Assembly (NCBI GenBank): GCA_003501385.1
Contig: DNPN01000012.1
Location: 7,847 to 47,633 of the forward strand
Length of the DNA: 39,787 nucleotides
DNA from: Rhizobium sp.
Lineage (GTDB): Bacteria; Pseudomonadota; Alphaproteobacteria; Rhizobiales; Rhizobiaceae
Direction of reading: 5' to 3'
The notes under the pieces are model-generated. The model saw only the letters and a program-made list of their open reading frames with translations. It did not search any database and was not told the DNA's origin. The position numbers and the translations under genes were made by a program. Positions 1-8,163 of this stretch are shown here, piece by piece; within the stretch, counting starts at the first letter, position 1; every line of letters begins with the position of its first letter.

Positions 1-239
1 ATGCCGAACTGGAATTCCATGGTGAGGCCCGTTGCCACACCCAGAACAAAATTAATCCCGAACAATGTACCCCAGAATTTCGTCATCTGCCGCCAGATAG
101 GACGACCCGTCATAACAAAGACGGTCTCCATGATAGCAACGATAACGGAAAGCCCGAGTGTCAGGGGAACGAAAAGGAAGTGGTACAGCGCCGTCATTGC
201 AAACTGCAAGCGCGATAGCTCAACGATATTGAGTTCCAT
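1..239 (-). CDS. cydA: Cytochrome bd ubiquinol oxidase subunit I, N-terminal part (cut by window start)
   Basis: CydA carries the haems and the quinol site of cytochrome bd, the high-affinity inner-membrane oxidase used at low oxygen. Only the first 79 codons lie in the window. They match the very conserved CydA N-terminus: ELSRLQF near residue 7, then YHFLFVPLTLG with the conserved high-spin haem ligand at His20 (His19 in E. coli), then MTKFWG and a closing stretch ending MEFQFG. The ATG at 239 fits the family start; the Shine-Dalgarno in front of it is weak. It lies 138 bp downstream of cydC on the same strand, and a perfect FNR/FixK-type box sits in that gap. So the gene can be read from its own oxygen-responsive promoter as well as from cydDC. 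cydB should follow outside the window. Confidence 0.95.
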   Translation of the reverse strand, partial: MELNIVELSRLQFAMTALYHFLFVPLTLGLSVIVAIMETVFVMTGRPIWRQMTKFWGTLFGINFVLGVATGLTMEFQFG

Positions 240-319
240 TGTCTTGACTCTTTCTGACCCGAAAAAATGCATTTGGGATGCACATGGGAAACTTGTACCC
301 TGCAACCACACACAGAGAG

Positions 320-333
320 TTGATCGAAATCAA
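320..333. promoter_or_regulatory. FNR/FixK-type box upstream of cydA
   Basis: TTGAT-CGAA-ATCAA is a perfect match to the TTGAT-N4-ATCAA site of the CRP/FNR superfamily. Its centre is about 87 bp upstream of the cydA ATG. A class II arrangement (box centred near -41.5) would put the transcript start near 285, giving a 5' leader of roughly 45 nt. Control of cyd genes by FnrN/FixK proteins is established for alphaproteobacteria; the match is seen, the regulation is inferred. Confidence 0.75.
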
Positions 334-377
334 AATGCCACGATGAGATAGGCTGATGCGCCATTGCGCCGCACCCA

Positions 378-2030
378 TCATCCCAAGACGATAATGCGAT
401 CAGCCACTTCCCATTCCACGTTCTGGTGAGACGCCATCAAAATGGCGGTGTTTGGCAAGAAGGCGCGAATGCCTGAAAGCACCTGACGGGCCGTGGCGAG
501 ATCCAGACCTTCGGTTGGCTCATCCAGCAACAGCAGGCGGGGCTTGCGCAACAGCACGCGGGCCAGCACTAACCGCCGCTGCTCACCACCCGACAGACCA
601 GCACCACCCTCACCGAGCATGCTGTCCAGCCCGCCGCGGTCTCGAATAACCTCGGCCAGTTGCACACTGTGCAGCACCTGCCACGCCTCGGTCTCATCCA
701 GATCCGGGCTTGCAAGGCGCAAGGTTTCCAAAACCGTACCACTCATCAGCGCGCTCCGCTGCGGCAACATCGTTGCAAACGAAAACAGCTGGCTTTCCGG
801 CAGGGTCAGCACGTCCTGACCGTCGAGAGAGATGCTGCCCGAATCCGGGGTAAGCTGCCCCAGCGCCAACAACAGCGCGGTGGATTTTCCCACCCCGCTT
901 GGACCTTTCAAGGCCACGGTTTCGCCCACTCTCACGCAGAGTGACAGCGTGTTCAGGATCATGCGGCCAAACTGGCTGTAGCAAACCTCTGTCATCACCA
1001 GCACTGGCGCATCCGAAGATGTCTCGGCGCTTGAGGCAACCGGAAACACGGTGGGAGGGTTTTGCATGAACATATGCGCCTCGATCCGCCGTGCTGCATC
1101 CTTCATCCGGCCCAGTTCGCTCAATCCGCGATGAACAGGGGCAATCACTTCCGTGAGGGCCAAGGCCGTAAAAAAGCCAAAAGCCGCAATGGGTGCATCA
1201 ATGGCACCACTTTGGCTTAACCGTATGCCCAGATAAAGGCTGGCACCAGCGGCAAGCGTACCGGCACCCGTCAGAATCAGACCTGCCATGCGCTCAAACC
1301 GGTCAATCCGGTTTTGCTCGGCCTGCAAGCGATCTTGCGCCGCCAGTACAGCACTTCGGCGCGCCGTCATTTCGCCCGACACCATCAATTCCGGCCGGGC
1401 GCGGATCAATTCGATATAGCGCAGCCGCAAGGCTTGCAGCGCCTTTTGCGCCATGCGCGATGGCCGCTGCGTGGTTTTCAACACCAGCGCCAGCGCCAGA
1501 ATCAGGCCCAGACCGTAGCTTGCGGCCTGAAAGGCCGCAACCGTGCCGCTTTCCAGCCACCAGACAAGCCCGATAAAGCTGCTCAGCACCACAAGGGTTG
1601 AGACAAAGGGAATGACCAGCCGCAGCGCCAGCCCATCCAATGTATCCACATCCAGCGTCAGATGGTTGAGCCGCTCGGAGCCGCGCAAAGCGCCAAGAAC
1701 CCGCAGCGGCGCTTGCGTCATGGCGGCCAGCAACTGGCCGCGCAGGGTGGCAAGCCCTTTCAGCGTGGCATCATGGCTGATCACCCGCTCCCCATAGCGC
1801 GCCACCGCCCTGCCCAGCGCCAGAGCACGAATGCCCGCACTGGGACCAAAAACGTTGAACGCAATGCCAATGCCTGCCAACCCGGCCATGCCGGTGGCGG
1901 TGATAAACCAGCCGGACAGGCCCAGAAGGGCCGTGCCAGCAGATAAAACCAGAATGGCCAGCAGGCACCCCAGCAGCAAATGCCACATATGGACGTGCCA
2001 GACCCGAAGGAACAGGCGAAGAAGACGCAT
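378..2030 (-). CDS. cydC: CydC, ABC exporter half needed for cytochrome bd assembly
   Basis: CydC pairs with CydD as a heterodimeric inner-membrane ABC transporter that exports thiols (glutathione/cysteine) and is required to assemble cytochrome bd. The protein has 550 residues, close to the E. coli protein. An N-terminal hydrophobic domain covers about residues 1-310. The nucleotide-binding domain has Walker A GPSGVGKST (Lys382), signature LSGGEQ at 479-484, Walker B LLLLDEP ending at 505 and the switch His535. Its ATG overlaps the cydD stop as ATGA, which suggests translational coupling and equal amounts of the two halves. The CydC call rests on this pairing, the position before cydA and the LSGWFITATGMAG-type first membrane segments; telling CydC from CydD by motif alone would be weaker. 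Confidence 0.93.
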   Translation of the reverse strand: MRLLRLFLRVWHVHMWHLLLGCLLAILVLSAGTALLGLSGWFITATGMAGLAGIGIAFNVFGPSAGIRALALGRAVARYGERVISHDATLKGLATLRGQLLAAMTQAPLRVLGALRGSERLNHLTLDVDTLDGLALRLVIPFVSTLVVLSSFIGLVWWLESGTVAAFQAASYGLGLILALALVLKTTQRPSRMAQKALQALRLRYIELIRARPELMVSGEMTARRSAVLAAQDRLQAEQNRIDRFERMAGLILTGAGTLAAGASLYLGIRLSQSGAIDAPIAAFGFFTALALTEVIAPVHRGLSELGRMKDAARRIEAHMFMQNPPTVFPVASSAETSSDAPVLVMTEVCYSQFGRMILNTLSLCVRVGETVALKGPSGVGKSTALLLALGQLTPDSGSISLDGQDVLTLPESQLFSFATMLPQRSALMSGTVLETLRLASPDLDETEAWQVLHSVQLAEVIRDRGGLDSMLGEGGAGLSGGEQRRLVLARVLLRKPRLLLLDEPTEGLDLATARQVLSGIRAFLPNTAILMASHQNVEWEVADRIIVLG

Positions 2031-3763
2031 CAGGCCACCTCTTCCAGCAGCGGCTTAACCCCCAGCTTGATTTCCCGGCCCAATTTTGCCACCAGACGCG
2101 CATCATGGGTTGCCACAATCAGGGTCTTGCCGCGCCGTGCCAGCGCCAGCAGGCTATCCATCACCCGCTGGGCATTGTCGGCATCCAGATCGGCGGTCGG
2201 CTCATCGACCAGCACCACATCGGCATCGGCATAGAGGGCGCGCGCCAGCATCAACCGGCGCGCCTCGCCACCGGAAAAACCACTGCCATTCTCACCCAGC
2301 CGGGTTAAATCACCATGAGGCAATTGGGCGACAAGCGCATCCAGCCCCACCGTGGCCAAGGCGGCATTCCAGCGCTGCTGATCGAACGCCCCATCAAGGC
2401 CAATGATATTGGCCCGCAGGCTGCCTGCATGAAAATGCGGCGTCTGGGACACCCAGGAAAGGCGGGTACGCCAGCTGTCTGCACTGTCCTCATCCAGCAA
2501 GGCACCTGCAACCTCGATTTTGCCATAGGTTGGCTGCACCAGCCCGGCCACCAGCGCCAGAAATGTGCTTTTGCCAATGCCGCTTGCGCCAGTCACGGCC
2601 ACAGATTCGCCTGCGCGGATGTGGCAATCCGGATAATGAATCATGCCGCCATCGGGCCGCACATAGCAAAGCCCGCTTGCCTTGATGTAAACCGGACCCG
2701 CCAGCATGGGCATGGGCATGGGCATGGGCGTGACCGCGCCAGATCCCAGCATGAAACGTCTGGATTTTGCCTCCAGCTCTGCCAGTTCTTCCGCAACTGC
2801 CAAAGCCGACGCCCGATCGTGCCAGGCAGAGGCCAGATCACGCAAGGGCGCGAAAAAATCCGGTGCCAGCAACAGCAGGAAAATACCACCGCTGGCGGTG
2901 AGCGGCATGCCGTAGGTGCCAAAATTCAACGACCCCAGCAGGGTAAAGCCGACATAGACCGCCACCATGGCAATGCCAATGGCCGAAAACAATTCCAGAA
3001 CCGTGGACGACAAAAAGGCAATTTTCAACACCGCCATAGTGCGTTGGCGCAGGCCATCGGCCGTGTCAAAAAACTGGCGCACCATGACATCACGACCATC
3101 CAGCAGCTTGATATCCACCAGCGCATTCAGGCGCTCCAGCAAAAGCGCATTCAGCGTGCCGGTTTCTTTCAGGTGTTTCAGGCTGGCATCGCGGGCGGCA
3201 AAACCAATCAGGGCCATGAACACCGGAATCAGCGGACCTGCGACAATAAAAATCAGCACGGCCACCCAGGAATAGCATGCGGTAATGGCCAGAATAACCA
3301 GCGGCACGGTACGGGTTTTGAAGGCCGCACTGTGATAGCGGGCCAGATAGGGCGAGAGAAGATCAAGCTTGTTGGCAATCAGCTGCGCGCCCAGCGCCGA
3401 GGAAAAGCCATCGCCCGACAAAGGCGACACCAGGCTTTCACGCTCCAGCAGGGTGCGGCGCTCGGCAGCAATCACCTTTTGCGCCGCCACAAAGGCAATG
3501 CGTCCGCCCAGTGCATCCAGCCCGTGGCGCAAAAATCCAAGCCCCAGATACAGCACCAGAACAACAGCCGCCGTCAGATAAGGCACCGATTGCGTCACCA
3601 GCGCGCCAAAACTCATGCCCACCAGCAGGCTTTGCCCAATCGCCAGCAGACTGGCGCAAAACGCCAAAAGCCCCGCTTGCCGCAGCTTGGGGCCAATTGT
3701 CTTTTCGATGGACTTCAATCGCTCGGCACCGGGATCCGAGATTCGCTTTTTGCTCAACGCCAC
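2030..3763 (-). CDS. cydD: CydD, ABC exporter half needed for cytochrome bd assembly
   Basis: Partner of CydC in the heterodimeric thiol exporter needed for cytochrome bd maturation. The membrane domain fills about the first 330 residues. The ATPase domain shows Walker A GASGIGKST (Lys near residue 400), signature FSGGEARR, and Walker B followed by DEPTADLD. I place the start at GTG 3763 because a CAGG Shine-Dalgarno lies about 7 nt before it. A TTG two codons upstream (3769) is open but would sit too close to that site. This is the first gene of the minus-strand run, preceded by a near-perfect FNR/FixK-type box. The linker between the two domains contains an unusual Met-Pro repeat encoded by a hexanucleotide tandem repeat. 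Confidence 0.92.
   Translation of the reverse strand: MALSKKRISDPGAERLKSIEKTIGPKLRQAGLLAFCASLLAIGQSLLVGMSFGALVTQSVPYLTAAVVLVLYLGLGFLRHGLDALGGRIAFVAAQKVIAAERRTLLERESLVSPLSGDGFSSALGAQLIANKLDLLSPYLARYHSAAFKTRTVPLVILAITACYSWVAVLIFIVAGPLIPVFMALIGFAARDASLKHLKETGTLNALLLERLNALVDIKLLDGRDVMVRQFFDTADGLRQRTMAVLKIAFLSSTVLELFSAIGIAMVAVYVGFTLLGSLNFGTYGMPLTASGGIFLLLLAPDFFAPLRDLASAWHDRASALAVAEELAELEAKSRRFMLGSGAVTPMPMPMPMLAGPVYIKASGLCYVRPDGGMIHYPDCHIRAGESVAVTGASGIGKSTFLALVAGLVQPTYGKIEVAGALLDEDSADSWRTRLSWVSQTPHFHAGSLRANIIGLDGAFDQQRWNAALATVGLDALVAQLPHGDLTRLGENGSGFSGGEARRLMLARALYADADVVLVDEPTADLDADNAQRVMDSLLALARRGKTLIVATHDARLVAKLGREIKLGVKPLLEEVA
2705..2728. repeat. Hexanucleotide tandem repeat (CATGGG)x4 inside cydD
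   Basis: Four exact CATGGG units in tandem. On the coding (minus) strand they read as alternating Met-Pro codons in the linker between the membrane and ATPase domains of CydD. Copy-number change would be in frame, so length variation between strains is possible without loss of function. Confidence 0.85.
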
Positions 3764-3824
3764 GACCAAACCTGAAAATACGTGTACTTACAGTGCTTGT
3801 TTAACCGGTCCTGCGGCGCGCAAC

Positions 3825-3838
3825 ATGACATAGATCAA
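3825..3838 (-). promoter_or_regulatory. FNR/FixK-type box upstream of cydD
   Basis: On the minus strand the site reads TTGAT-CTAT-GTCAT, matching TTGAY-N4-RTCAA at nine of ten positions. Its centre is about 68 bp upstream of the cydD start. With the usual -41.5 spacing the transcript would begin near 3790, about 25 nt before the start codon. This is a plausible class II activated promoter for the whole cyd locus. Confidence 0.6.
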
Positions 3839-3873
3839 TTTTGCGGTCCTTGCCGCACTGTCATGATGATTTT

Positions 3874-3900
3874 CCCATGGCCGCGCAGAACGGCCATGGG
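3874..3900 (-). terminator. Strong hairpin downstream of the aminotransferase gene
   Basis: A perfect 10-bp stem, CCCATGGCCG pairing with CGGCCATGGG around a 7-nt loop. It lies 15 bp after the aminotransferase stop codon and before the cydD promoter. There is no U-tract on the minus strand (the stem is followed by AAAATC), so it is not a classic intrinsic terminator. It may protect the 3' end or work with other factors. Confidence 0.5.
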
Positions 3901-3915
3901 AGTTTGACTTAGCCC

Positions 3916-5250
3916 TTAGGCTGCACGCTTGAGAGCATCGCCCAGCATCGAGACAATATCGCTGATCTGCGATTTTTCGATGATCAGGGGTGGTGACAGG
4001 GCAATGATGTCGCCGGTGACGCGGATCAGCAGGCCCTTTTCAAAGCAATCGACGAACACATCATAGGCGCGCGCACCGGGTGCGCCTTCACGCGGTGCAA
4101 GCTCGATACCAGCAATCAGGCCGATGGTGCGGATGTCGATGATGTTCGGCAGGCCTTTCAGCGAATGAATGGCATCATGCCATGCATCCTGAATATCTGC
4201 TGTGCGCGTCAGCAGGGATTCGTCGCGGTAGATATCCAGCGTGGCAACACCAGCGGCACAAGCCGTCGGGTGGCCGGAATAGGTATAGCCGTGGAACAGC
4301 TCGATCTGTCCATCCGGGCCATGCATCATGGCATCATGCACCTTGCGGGCCGCAAACACGGCACCCATGGGGATGCAGCCATTGGTGATGCCCTTGGCGG
4401 TGGTGATCAGATCTGGTGTGACGCCAAAGTAATTGGCCGCAAACGGTGTGCCGAGACGACCAAAGCCGGTGATGACTTCATCGAAAATCAGCAGAATGCC
4501 GTGCTTGCTGCAAATGGCCCGCAGGCGTTCCAGATAACCCTTTGGTGGAGGCAACACGCCGGTGGAGCCTGCTACTGGCTCAACAATGCAGGCCGCAATG
4601 GTTTCGGCCCCATGCAGCGCCACCAGGCGCTCCAGATCTTCCGCCAGTTCCACACCATAGTCCGGCTGACCCTTGACGTAGGAATTCCGCTCCAGATCAT
4701 AGGTATGACGCAAATGGTCTGCCGGGATCTGTGGGAAAACGCGGCGGTTATTGACCAGACCACCCACGGAAATACCGCCAAAACCAACGCCGTGATAGCC
4801 GCGCTCACGACCGATCAAACGGGTACGGGTGCCCTGACCAATCGAGCGCTGATAGGCGATGGCGATTTTCAACGCGGTATCGACGGATTCCGAACCAGAG
4901 CCGGTGAAGAAAATCCGATCCAGCTTGTTATCGCCTTCGCCGGGCGCAATTTCTGCCAAACGCTCGGCAAATTCAAACGCAATTGGATGGCCCATCTGGA
5001 AGGTTGGCGCGAAATCCAGCGTCATCAGCTGCTTTTCAACCGCTGCCGAAATCTGGCGGCGACCATGGCCCGCGTTGACGCACCAAAGACCAGCTGTGCC
5101 ATCCAGCACCGTGCGGCCATCGTTAGTCGTGTAATACATGCCGTCAGCGCTGGCCAGCAGGCGGGGAGCTGCCTTGAACTGACGATTGGCGGTAAATGGC
5201 ATCCAGAAACTGTCAAGGCCGGGTGCATTGGGTTTGGAATGAGCGTTCAT
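3916..5250 (-). CDS. Class III omega-amino acid--pyruvate aminotransferase family
   Basis: A cytosolic PLP enzyme that moves a terminal amino group from an omega-amino acid or amine (beta-alanine, GABA or putrescine-derived) to pyruvate or a similar acceptor. The 444-residue protein has the fold-type I class III pattern: GSGSES at 117-122 for phosphate binding, YHG at 152-154, the cofactor Asp257 in FDEVITGFGRLG, and the Schiff-base Lys286 in TTAKGITNG. The opening DSFWMPFTANRQFK is typical of omega-amino acid:pyruvate transaminases. The start at 5250 has an excellent AAAGGAG Shine-Dalgarno; a longer reading to 5301 would run into the upstream operator region. It is divergent from the XRE-cupin regulator at 5391, and a palindrome TGTTCGAACA lies 40 bp upstream. 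Substrate is inferred and could be another amine. Confidence 0.88.
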   Translation of the reverse strand: MNAHSKPNAPGLDSFWMPFTANRQFKAAPRLLASADGMYYTTNDGRTVLDGTAGLWCVNAGHGRRQISAAVEKQLMTLDFAPTFQMGHPIAFEFAERLAEIAPGEGDNKLDRIFFTGSGSESVDTALKIAIAYQRSIGQGTRTRLIGRERGYHGVGFGGISVGGLVNNRRVFPQIPADHLRHTYDLERNSYVKGQPDYGVELAEDLERLVALHGAETIAACIVEPVAGSTGVLPPPKGYLERLRAICSKHGILLIFDEVITGFGRLGTPFAANYFGVTPDLITTAKGITNGCIPMGAVFAARKVHDAMMHGPDGQIELFHGYTYSGHPTACAAGVATLDIYRDESLLTRTADIQDAWHDAIHSLKGLPNIIDIRTIGLIAGIELAPREGAPGARAYDVFVDCFEKGLLIRVTGDIIALSPPLIIEKSQISDIVSMLGDALKRAA

Positions 5251-5290
5251 GGGAATCTCCTTTGATGGACCATCACGTCCATGGTTTTGC

Positions 5291-5300
5291 TGTTCGAACA
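5291..5300. promoter_or_regulatory. Candidate operator TGTTCGAACA (site 1)
   Basis: A perfect 10-bp palindrome in the divergent promoter region between the aminotransferase and the XRE-cupin gene, 40 bp upstream of the aminotransferase start. A near copy lies at 5364-5373 and another (TGTTCAAACA) upstream of puuA at 21486. It is a candidate binding site for the adjacent regulator. Confidence 0.5.
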
Positions 5301-5363
5301 AGTCCTTTTCTTGAATTTCTTAAGCCATTGAAATCGAAAGGGTGATGTGTTTATGTTTGTGAT

Positions 5364-5373
5364 ATTTCGAACA
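5364..5373. promoter_or_regulatory. Candidate operator ATTTCGAACA (site 2)
   Basis: Eight of ten bases match the palindrome at 5291-5300. It lies 17 bp before the XRE-cupin start codon, about 73 bp (roughly seven helical turns) from site 1. That spacing and position would suit autoregulation and coordinate control of both divergent genes. Confidence 0.4.
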
Positions 5374-5390
5374 ACAGAAACGCAATCCCC

Positions 5391-5939
5391 ATGTCCGTCG
5401 ATATCGGCAACCGGCTTCGCTACATACGCATGCGCCATAACCTCTCGCAAAGGCAGCTGGCCAAAAAGGTTGGCGTGACCAATTCCACCATTTCGCTGAT
5501 CGAATCCAATGCCTCCAACCCTTCGGTGGGGGCGCTGAAACGCATTCTGGATGGCATTCCCATTGGTCTTGCCGAGTTCTTTGCCTTTGAGCCGGAAAAG
5601 CCCAACAAGGCGTTTTATCGTGCCGATGAGCTGACGGAAATTGGCAAGGGCAGTCTTTCTTACCGCCAAGTGGGCGACAACCTGTTTGGCCGCAGCCTGC
5701 AAATTCTCAAAGAATGCTACCAGCCGGGGGCAGACACTGGCAAGGTGCCGCTGACCCATGAGGGCGAAGAAGGCGGCATTATTCTATCCGGGCGACTGGA
5801 AGTGACAGTGGATGACGAGCGCCGCATTCTTGGCCCCGGCGATGCCTATTATTTTGAGAGCCACAGGCCGCATCGTTTTCGCTGCGTTGGTCCGGTGCCG
5901 TGTGAAGTGATCAGCGCCTGCACACCGCCGACGTTCTAA
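5391..5939 (+). CDS. XRE-family transcriptional regulator with C-terminal cupin (PuuR-like)
   Basis: A 182-residue DNA-binding regulator. Residues 5-60 form a lambda-repressor-type HTH (NLSQRQLAKKVGVTNSTIS). Residues about 105-178 form a small cupin sensor domain with His123, a Glu-rich EGEEGG stretch, the turn LGPGD and His161. This XRE-cupin arrangement is that of E. coli PuuR, repressor of putrescine catabolism, and of many rhizobial regulators of amine or amino acid genes. It is divergent from an omega-aminotransferase, and palindromic TTCGAACA sites lie between them. A matching site before puuA suggests it also controls puuAB. The Shine-Dalgarno is weak, as expected for a regulator made in small amounts. 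The ligand is not known; a polyamine or gamma-glutamyl amine is the best guess. Confidence 0.85.
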   Translation: MSVDIGNRLRYIRMRHNLSQRQLAKKVGVTNSTISLIESNASNPSVGALKRILDGIPIGLAEFFAFEPEKPNKAFYRADELTEIGKGSLSYRQVGDNLFGRSLQILKECYQPGADTGKVPLTHEGEEGGIILSGRLEVTVDDERRILGPGDAYYFESHRPHRFRCVGPVPCEVISACTPPTF

Positions 5940-6018
5940 AACAAGCTTAAAAATTGGACCCGTTAATTTTCAGGGATTTCAGCATTGACATCCCCGTTGT
6001 TCTTGGCTTATCCAAAGC

Positions 6019-6036
6019 TGATTAATCGTTTAATCA
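6019..6036. promoter_or_regulatory. LacI-type operator upstream of the purine operon
   Basis: TGATTAATCGTTTAATCA is an 18-bp palindrome with one mismatched pair and a central CG step, the hallmark of LacI-family operators. It lies 22 bp upstream of the LacI regulator start codon, so autoregulation and control of the downstream operon are likely. Confidence 0.65.
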
Positions 6037-6058
6037 ACTTCTCGCAAAGTGCTGCGCC

Positions 6059-7081
6059 ATGCCGGTCAAGCCATCACCAAAGCAAGCCACCAATCTGGGC
6101 GACATTGCCCGGGCCTTGGGCGTGTCGGTGGCCACCGTGTCCAATGCACTGTCCGGCAAGGGCCGGGTCTCGGCCAGCCTCGTGCCACGCATTCGCGAGA
6201 TGGCCGATGCCATGGGCTATGTGCCGAGCCAAGCGGCAAGGGCTTTGCGCACCGGCAAAAGCGGCGTGTTGGGGCTGGTGTTGCCCGATATTGCCAGTCC
6301 GCTGTTTCCGCAAATTGCCCAAGCCATTGAGCGGGCGGCGAATAGCGCGGGTTATGGCATTCTGATTGCCGACTCGCGCGGCGATGTGGCCCTTCAAACC
6401 GAGGCCATCAATCGGTTGATTGAGCGAGGCGTGGATGGATTGATCATTGTGCCACGGCGCGGCACCCGCATTGCTGCCGTCGATATTCCCTTTGCGGTGA
6501 TTGATAGTCCTTCCACTCCGGGCAATACGGTTTCTGCCGATCATTGGCAGGGTGGCGCTTTGGTGGGCGTGCATCTGGCCGCTCTGGGCCACCGGAAAGT
6601 CACGCTGATTGGCAATAACCCTGCCTCCAACGTGCAAAATGACCGCATTGGCGGCATGCGCTCCGGCCTCACTGGCAAGGCAGAAATTGACGTGCTGTGG
6701 ATTGAGCAACACGACGCAGAGCATGGTGTGGGCGCGCTTCTGGGCCTGGCTGACAAGGTCAGCCTTGGCACCACCGCCTTCGCCACGGTATCTGACGTGC
6801 ATGCGCTGCGGGCCATGACGGAGCTGCACCGCGCCAACATCCGTGTGCCGGAAGATGTGTCCGTCACAGGGTTTGATGATCTTTTCTGGGGAGCCATCAT
6901 CACCCCAACGCTCACCACCGTGCGGATGGACATGCCGCGCATTGCCGAGATCGCCATTGCCTCGATTACTGAGAAAATCGACGACAAGCGAGATGGCGAT
7001 GCTGAAGACAATGCCCGCGTCCCCATGTCGCTGATGATCCGCCAGAGCTGCGGCCCGGCGAATGAAGCCGCTTCTCGATAA
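6059..7081 (+). CDS. LacI-family regulator heading the purine nucleoside operon
   Basis: A 340-residue LacI/GalR repressor. The N-terminal HTH spans residues 13-33 (GDIARALGVSVATVSNALS) and the hinge helix region 55-62 (PSQAARAL). A periplasmic-binding-like effector domain covers about residues 65-330, ending with the typical VTGFDDLFWG and TTVRMDMPRIAEIA segments. It is the first gene of a plus-strand run to 15549, and only 18 bp separate it from the binding-protein gene. A near-perfect central-CG palindrome sits just upstream. The inducer is probably the transported nucleoside, base or a breakdown product; this is inference from neighbours. Confidence 0.9.
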   Translation: MPVKPSPKQATNLGDIARALGVSVATVSNALSGKGRVSASLVPRIREMADAMGYVPSQAARALRTGKSGVLGLVLPDIASPLFPQIAQAIERAANSAGYGILIADSRGDVALQTEAINRLIERGVDGLIIVPRRGTRIAAVDIPFAVIDSPSTPGNTVSADHWQGGALVGVHLAALGHRKVTLIGNNPASNVQNDRIGGMRSGLTGKAEIDVLWIEQHDAEHGVGALLGLADKVSLGTTAFATVSDVHALRAMTELHRANIRVPEDVSVTGFDDLFWGAIITPTLTTVRMDMPRIAEIAIASITEKIDDKRDGDAEDNARVPMSLMIRQSCGPANEAASR

Positions 7082-7099
7082 CAACAGAGGAACAGGAAC

Positions 7100-8119
7100 A
7101 TGCTGAAATCAATCTTGAGTGTATCGGCTTTGGCGCTACTGGGAGGCGTTGCCCATGCCGAAGACAAGACCCTGACCATCTCCGTCTACGCCTTTGCGCA
7201 GGATGATTATAAGGAGATTGTCTACACGCCATTTGAGCAGAAATGCGGCTGCAAACTGGTGATTGAAACCGGCAACAGCGTTGAGCGTCTTGCAAAAATG
7301 GAAACCAACAAGGCCAACCCTGTGGTGGACATGGCCGTTGTTTCCATGGCCGATGCTTTGCAAGCCAGCCGCGCTGGCTTGATTGACAAGATCGACTCGG
7401 CAAAAATCAGCAATTTCAACAAGCTTTATGACATTGCCAAAGACCCGAACAGCGATGGCATGAGCATTGGCTACACCTTTTATGCCACCTCGATTGTCTA
7501 TCGCACCGACAAGATGAAGATCTCCTCCTGGGCCGATCTTTTGAAGCCGGAATATGCCTCGCATGTGGCTTTTCCGAATATCTCCACCAATCAGGGGCCA
7601 CCTGCGCTCTATATGCTGGGCAAGGCTTTGGGCAAAGACAGTCCGGATCTGAAGGCCCCGATTGAAGCACTTGGCGAGAAGAAGGACGACATCGTCACCT
7701 TCTACGTCAAATCTTCGCAGCTGGTGCAGTTGATGCAGCAGGAAGAAATCTGGGCCGCCCCCATTGGTCGCTTCTCGTGGTCGCCCTTCACCAAGCTGAA
7801 CCTGCCGCTGGGCTGGGCCACACCCAAGGAAGGCCAGACCGGCGGCATGAATGTGATGGTGCTGACCAAGGGTTCCAAACATCAGGATTTGGCGCTGCAA
7901 TTCATGGATTTCTGGCTCTCCACCGAAGTGCAAACCAAGCTGGCCGAAAAGCTGGTGGATAGCCCGGCTAATAAAGAGGTGAAGGTGTCCGAGGCGGTTG
8001 CCAACAACATCACCTATGGTGAGGACACGGCCAAGAGCCTGAAGCTCATTCCGTCTTCCGTGGCGCTGGATAACCGTGAGGCTTGGTTGAAGGCTTGGAA
8101 CAGCACTGTTGGGCAGTGA
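7100..8119 (+). CDS. Periplasmic solute-binding protein of a PotD/family 1-like ABC importer
   Basis: A 339-residue exported binding protein. A Sec signal peptide (Lys3, hydrophobic core, cleavage after AHA at residue 20) is followed by a mature domain of the spermidine/iron-type family (TLTISVYAFAQDDYKEIVYTPFEQ). It captures the substrate for the two permeases and ATPase that follow. The sequence does not name the ligand. The genes downstream (nucleoside hydrolase, adenine deaminase, phosphoribosyltransferase) argue for a purine nucleoside or a conjugate, although relatives carry polyamines, iron or thiamine-like compounds. An AGGA Shine-Dalgarno supports the start. An extragenic palindromic repeat separates it from the permease genes. 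Confidence 0.87.
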   Translation: MLKSILSVSALALLGGVAHAEDKTLTISVYAFAQDDYKEIVYTPFEQKCGCKLVIETGNSVERLAKMETNKANPVVDMAVVSMADALQASRAGLIDKIDSAKISNFNKLYDIAKDPNSDGMSIGYTFYATSIVYRTDKMKISSWADLLKPEYASHVAFPNISTNQGPPALYMLGKALGKDSPDLKAPIEALGEKKDDIVTFYVKSSQLVQLMQQEEIWAAPIGRFSWSPFTKLNLPLGWATPKEGQTGGMNVMVLTKGSKHQDLALQFMDFWLSTEVQTKLAEKLVDSPANKEVKVSEAVANNITYGEDTAKSLKLIPSSVALDNREAWLKAWNSTVGQ

Positions 8120-8163
8120 AGTTTTGAGCTGATGAAAATGGTGTGGGGGATGGCATGCAAAAG

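Noticed and set aside
2315..3775. A 486-codon open frame on the plus strand, antisense to cydD
   Set aside because: It is a shadow of a GC-rich coding frame: low-complexity His/Gln/Arg-rich translation, no ribosome site, no recognisable domain, while the minus strand encodes an intact ABC protein.
4165..5265. A 366-codon open frame antisense to the aminotransferase
   Set aside because: No family resemblance or ribosome site; the aminotransferase has all catalytic motifs. Similar antisense frames over the LacI gene (6074-7084) and binding protein (7136-8218) were dropped for the same reason.
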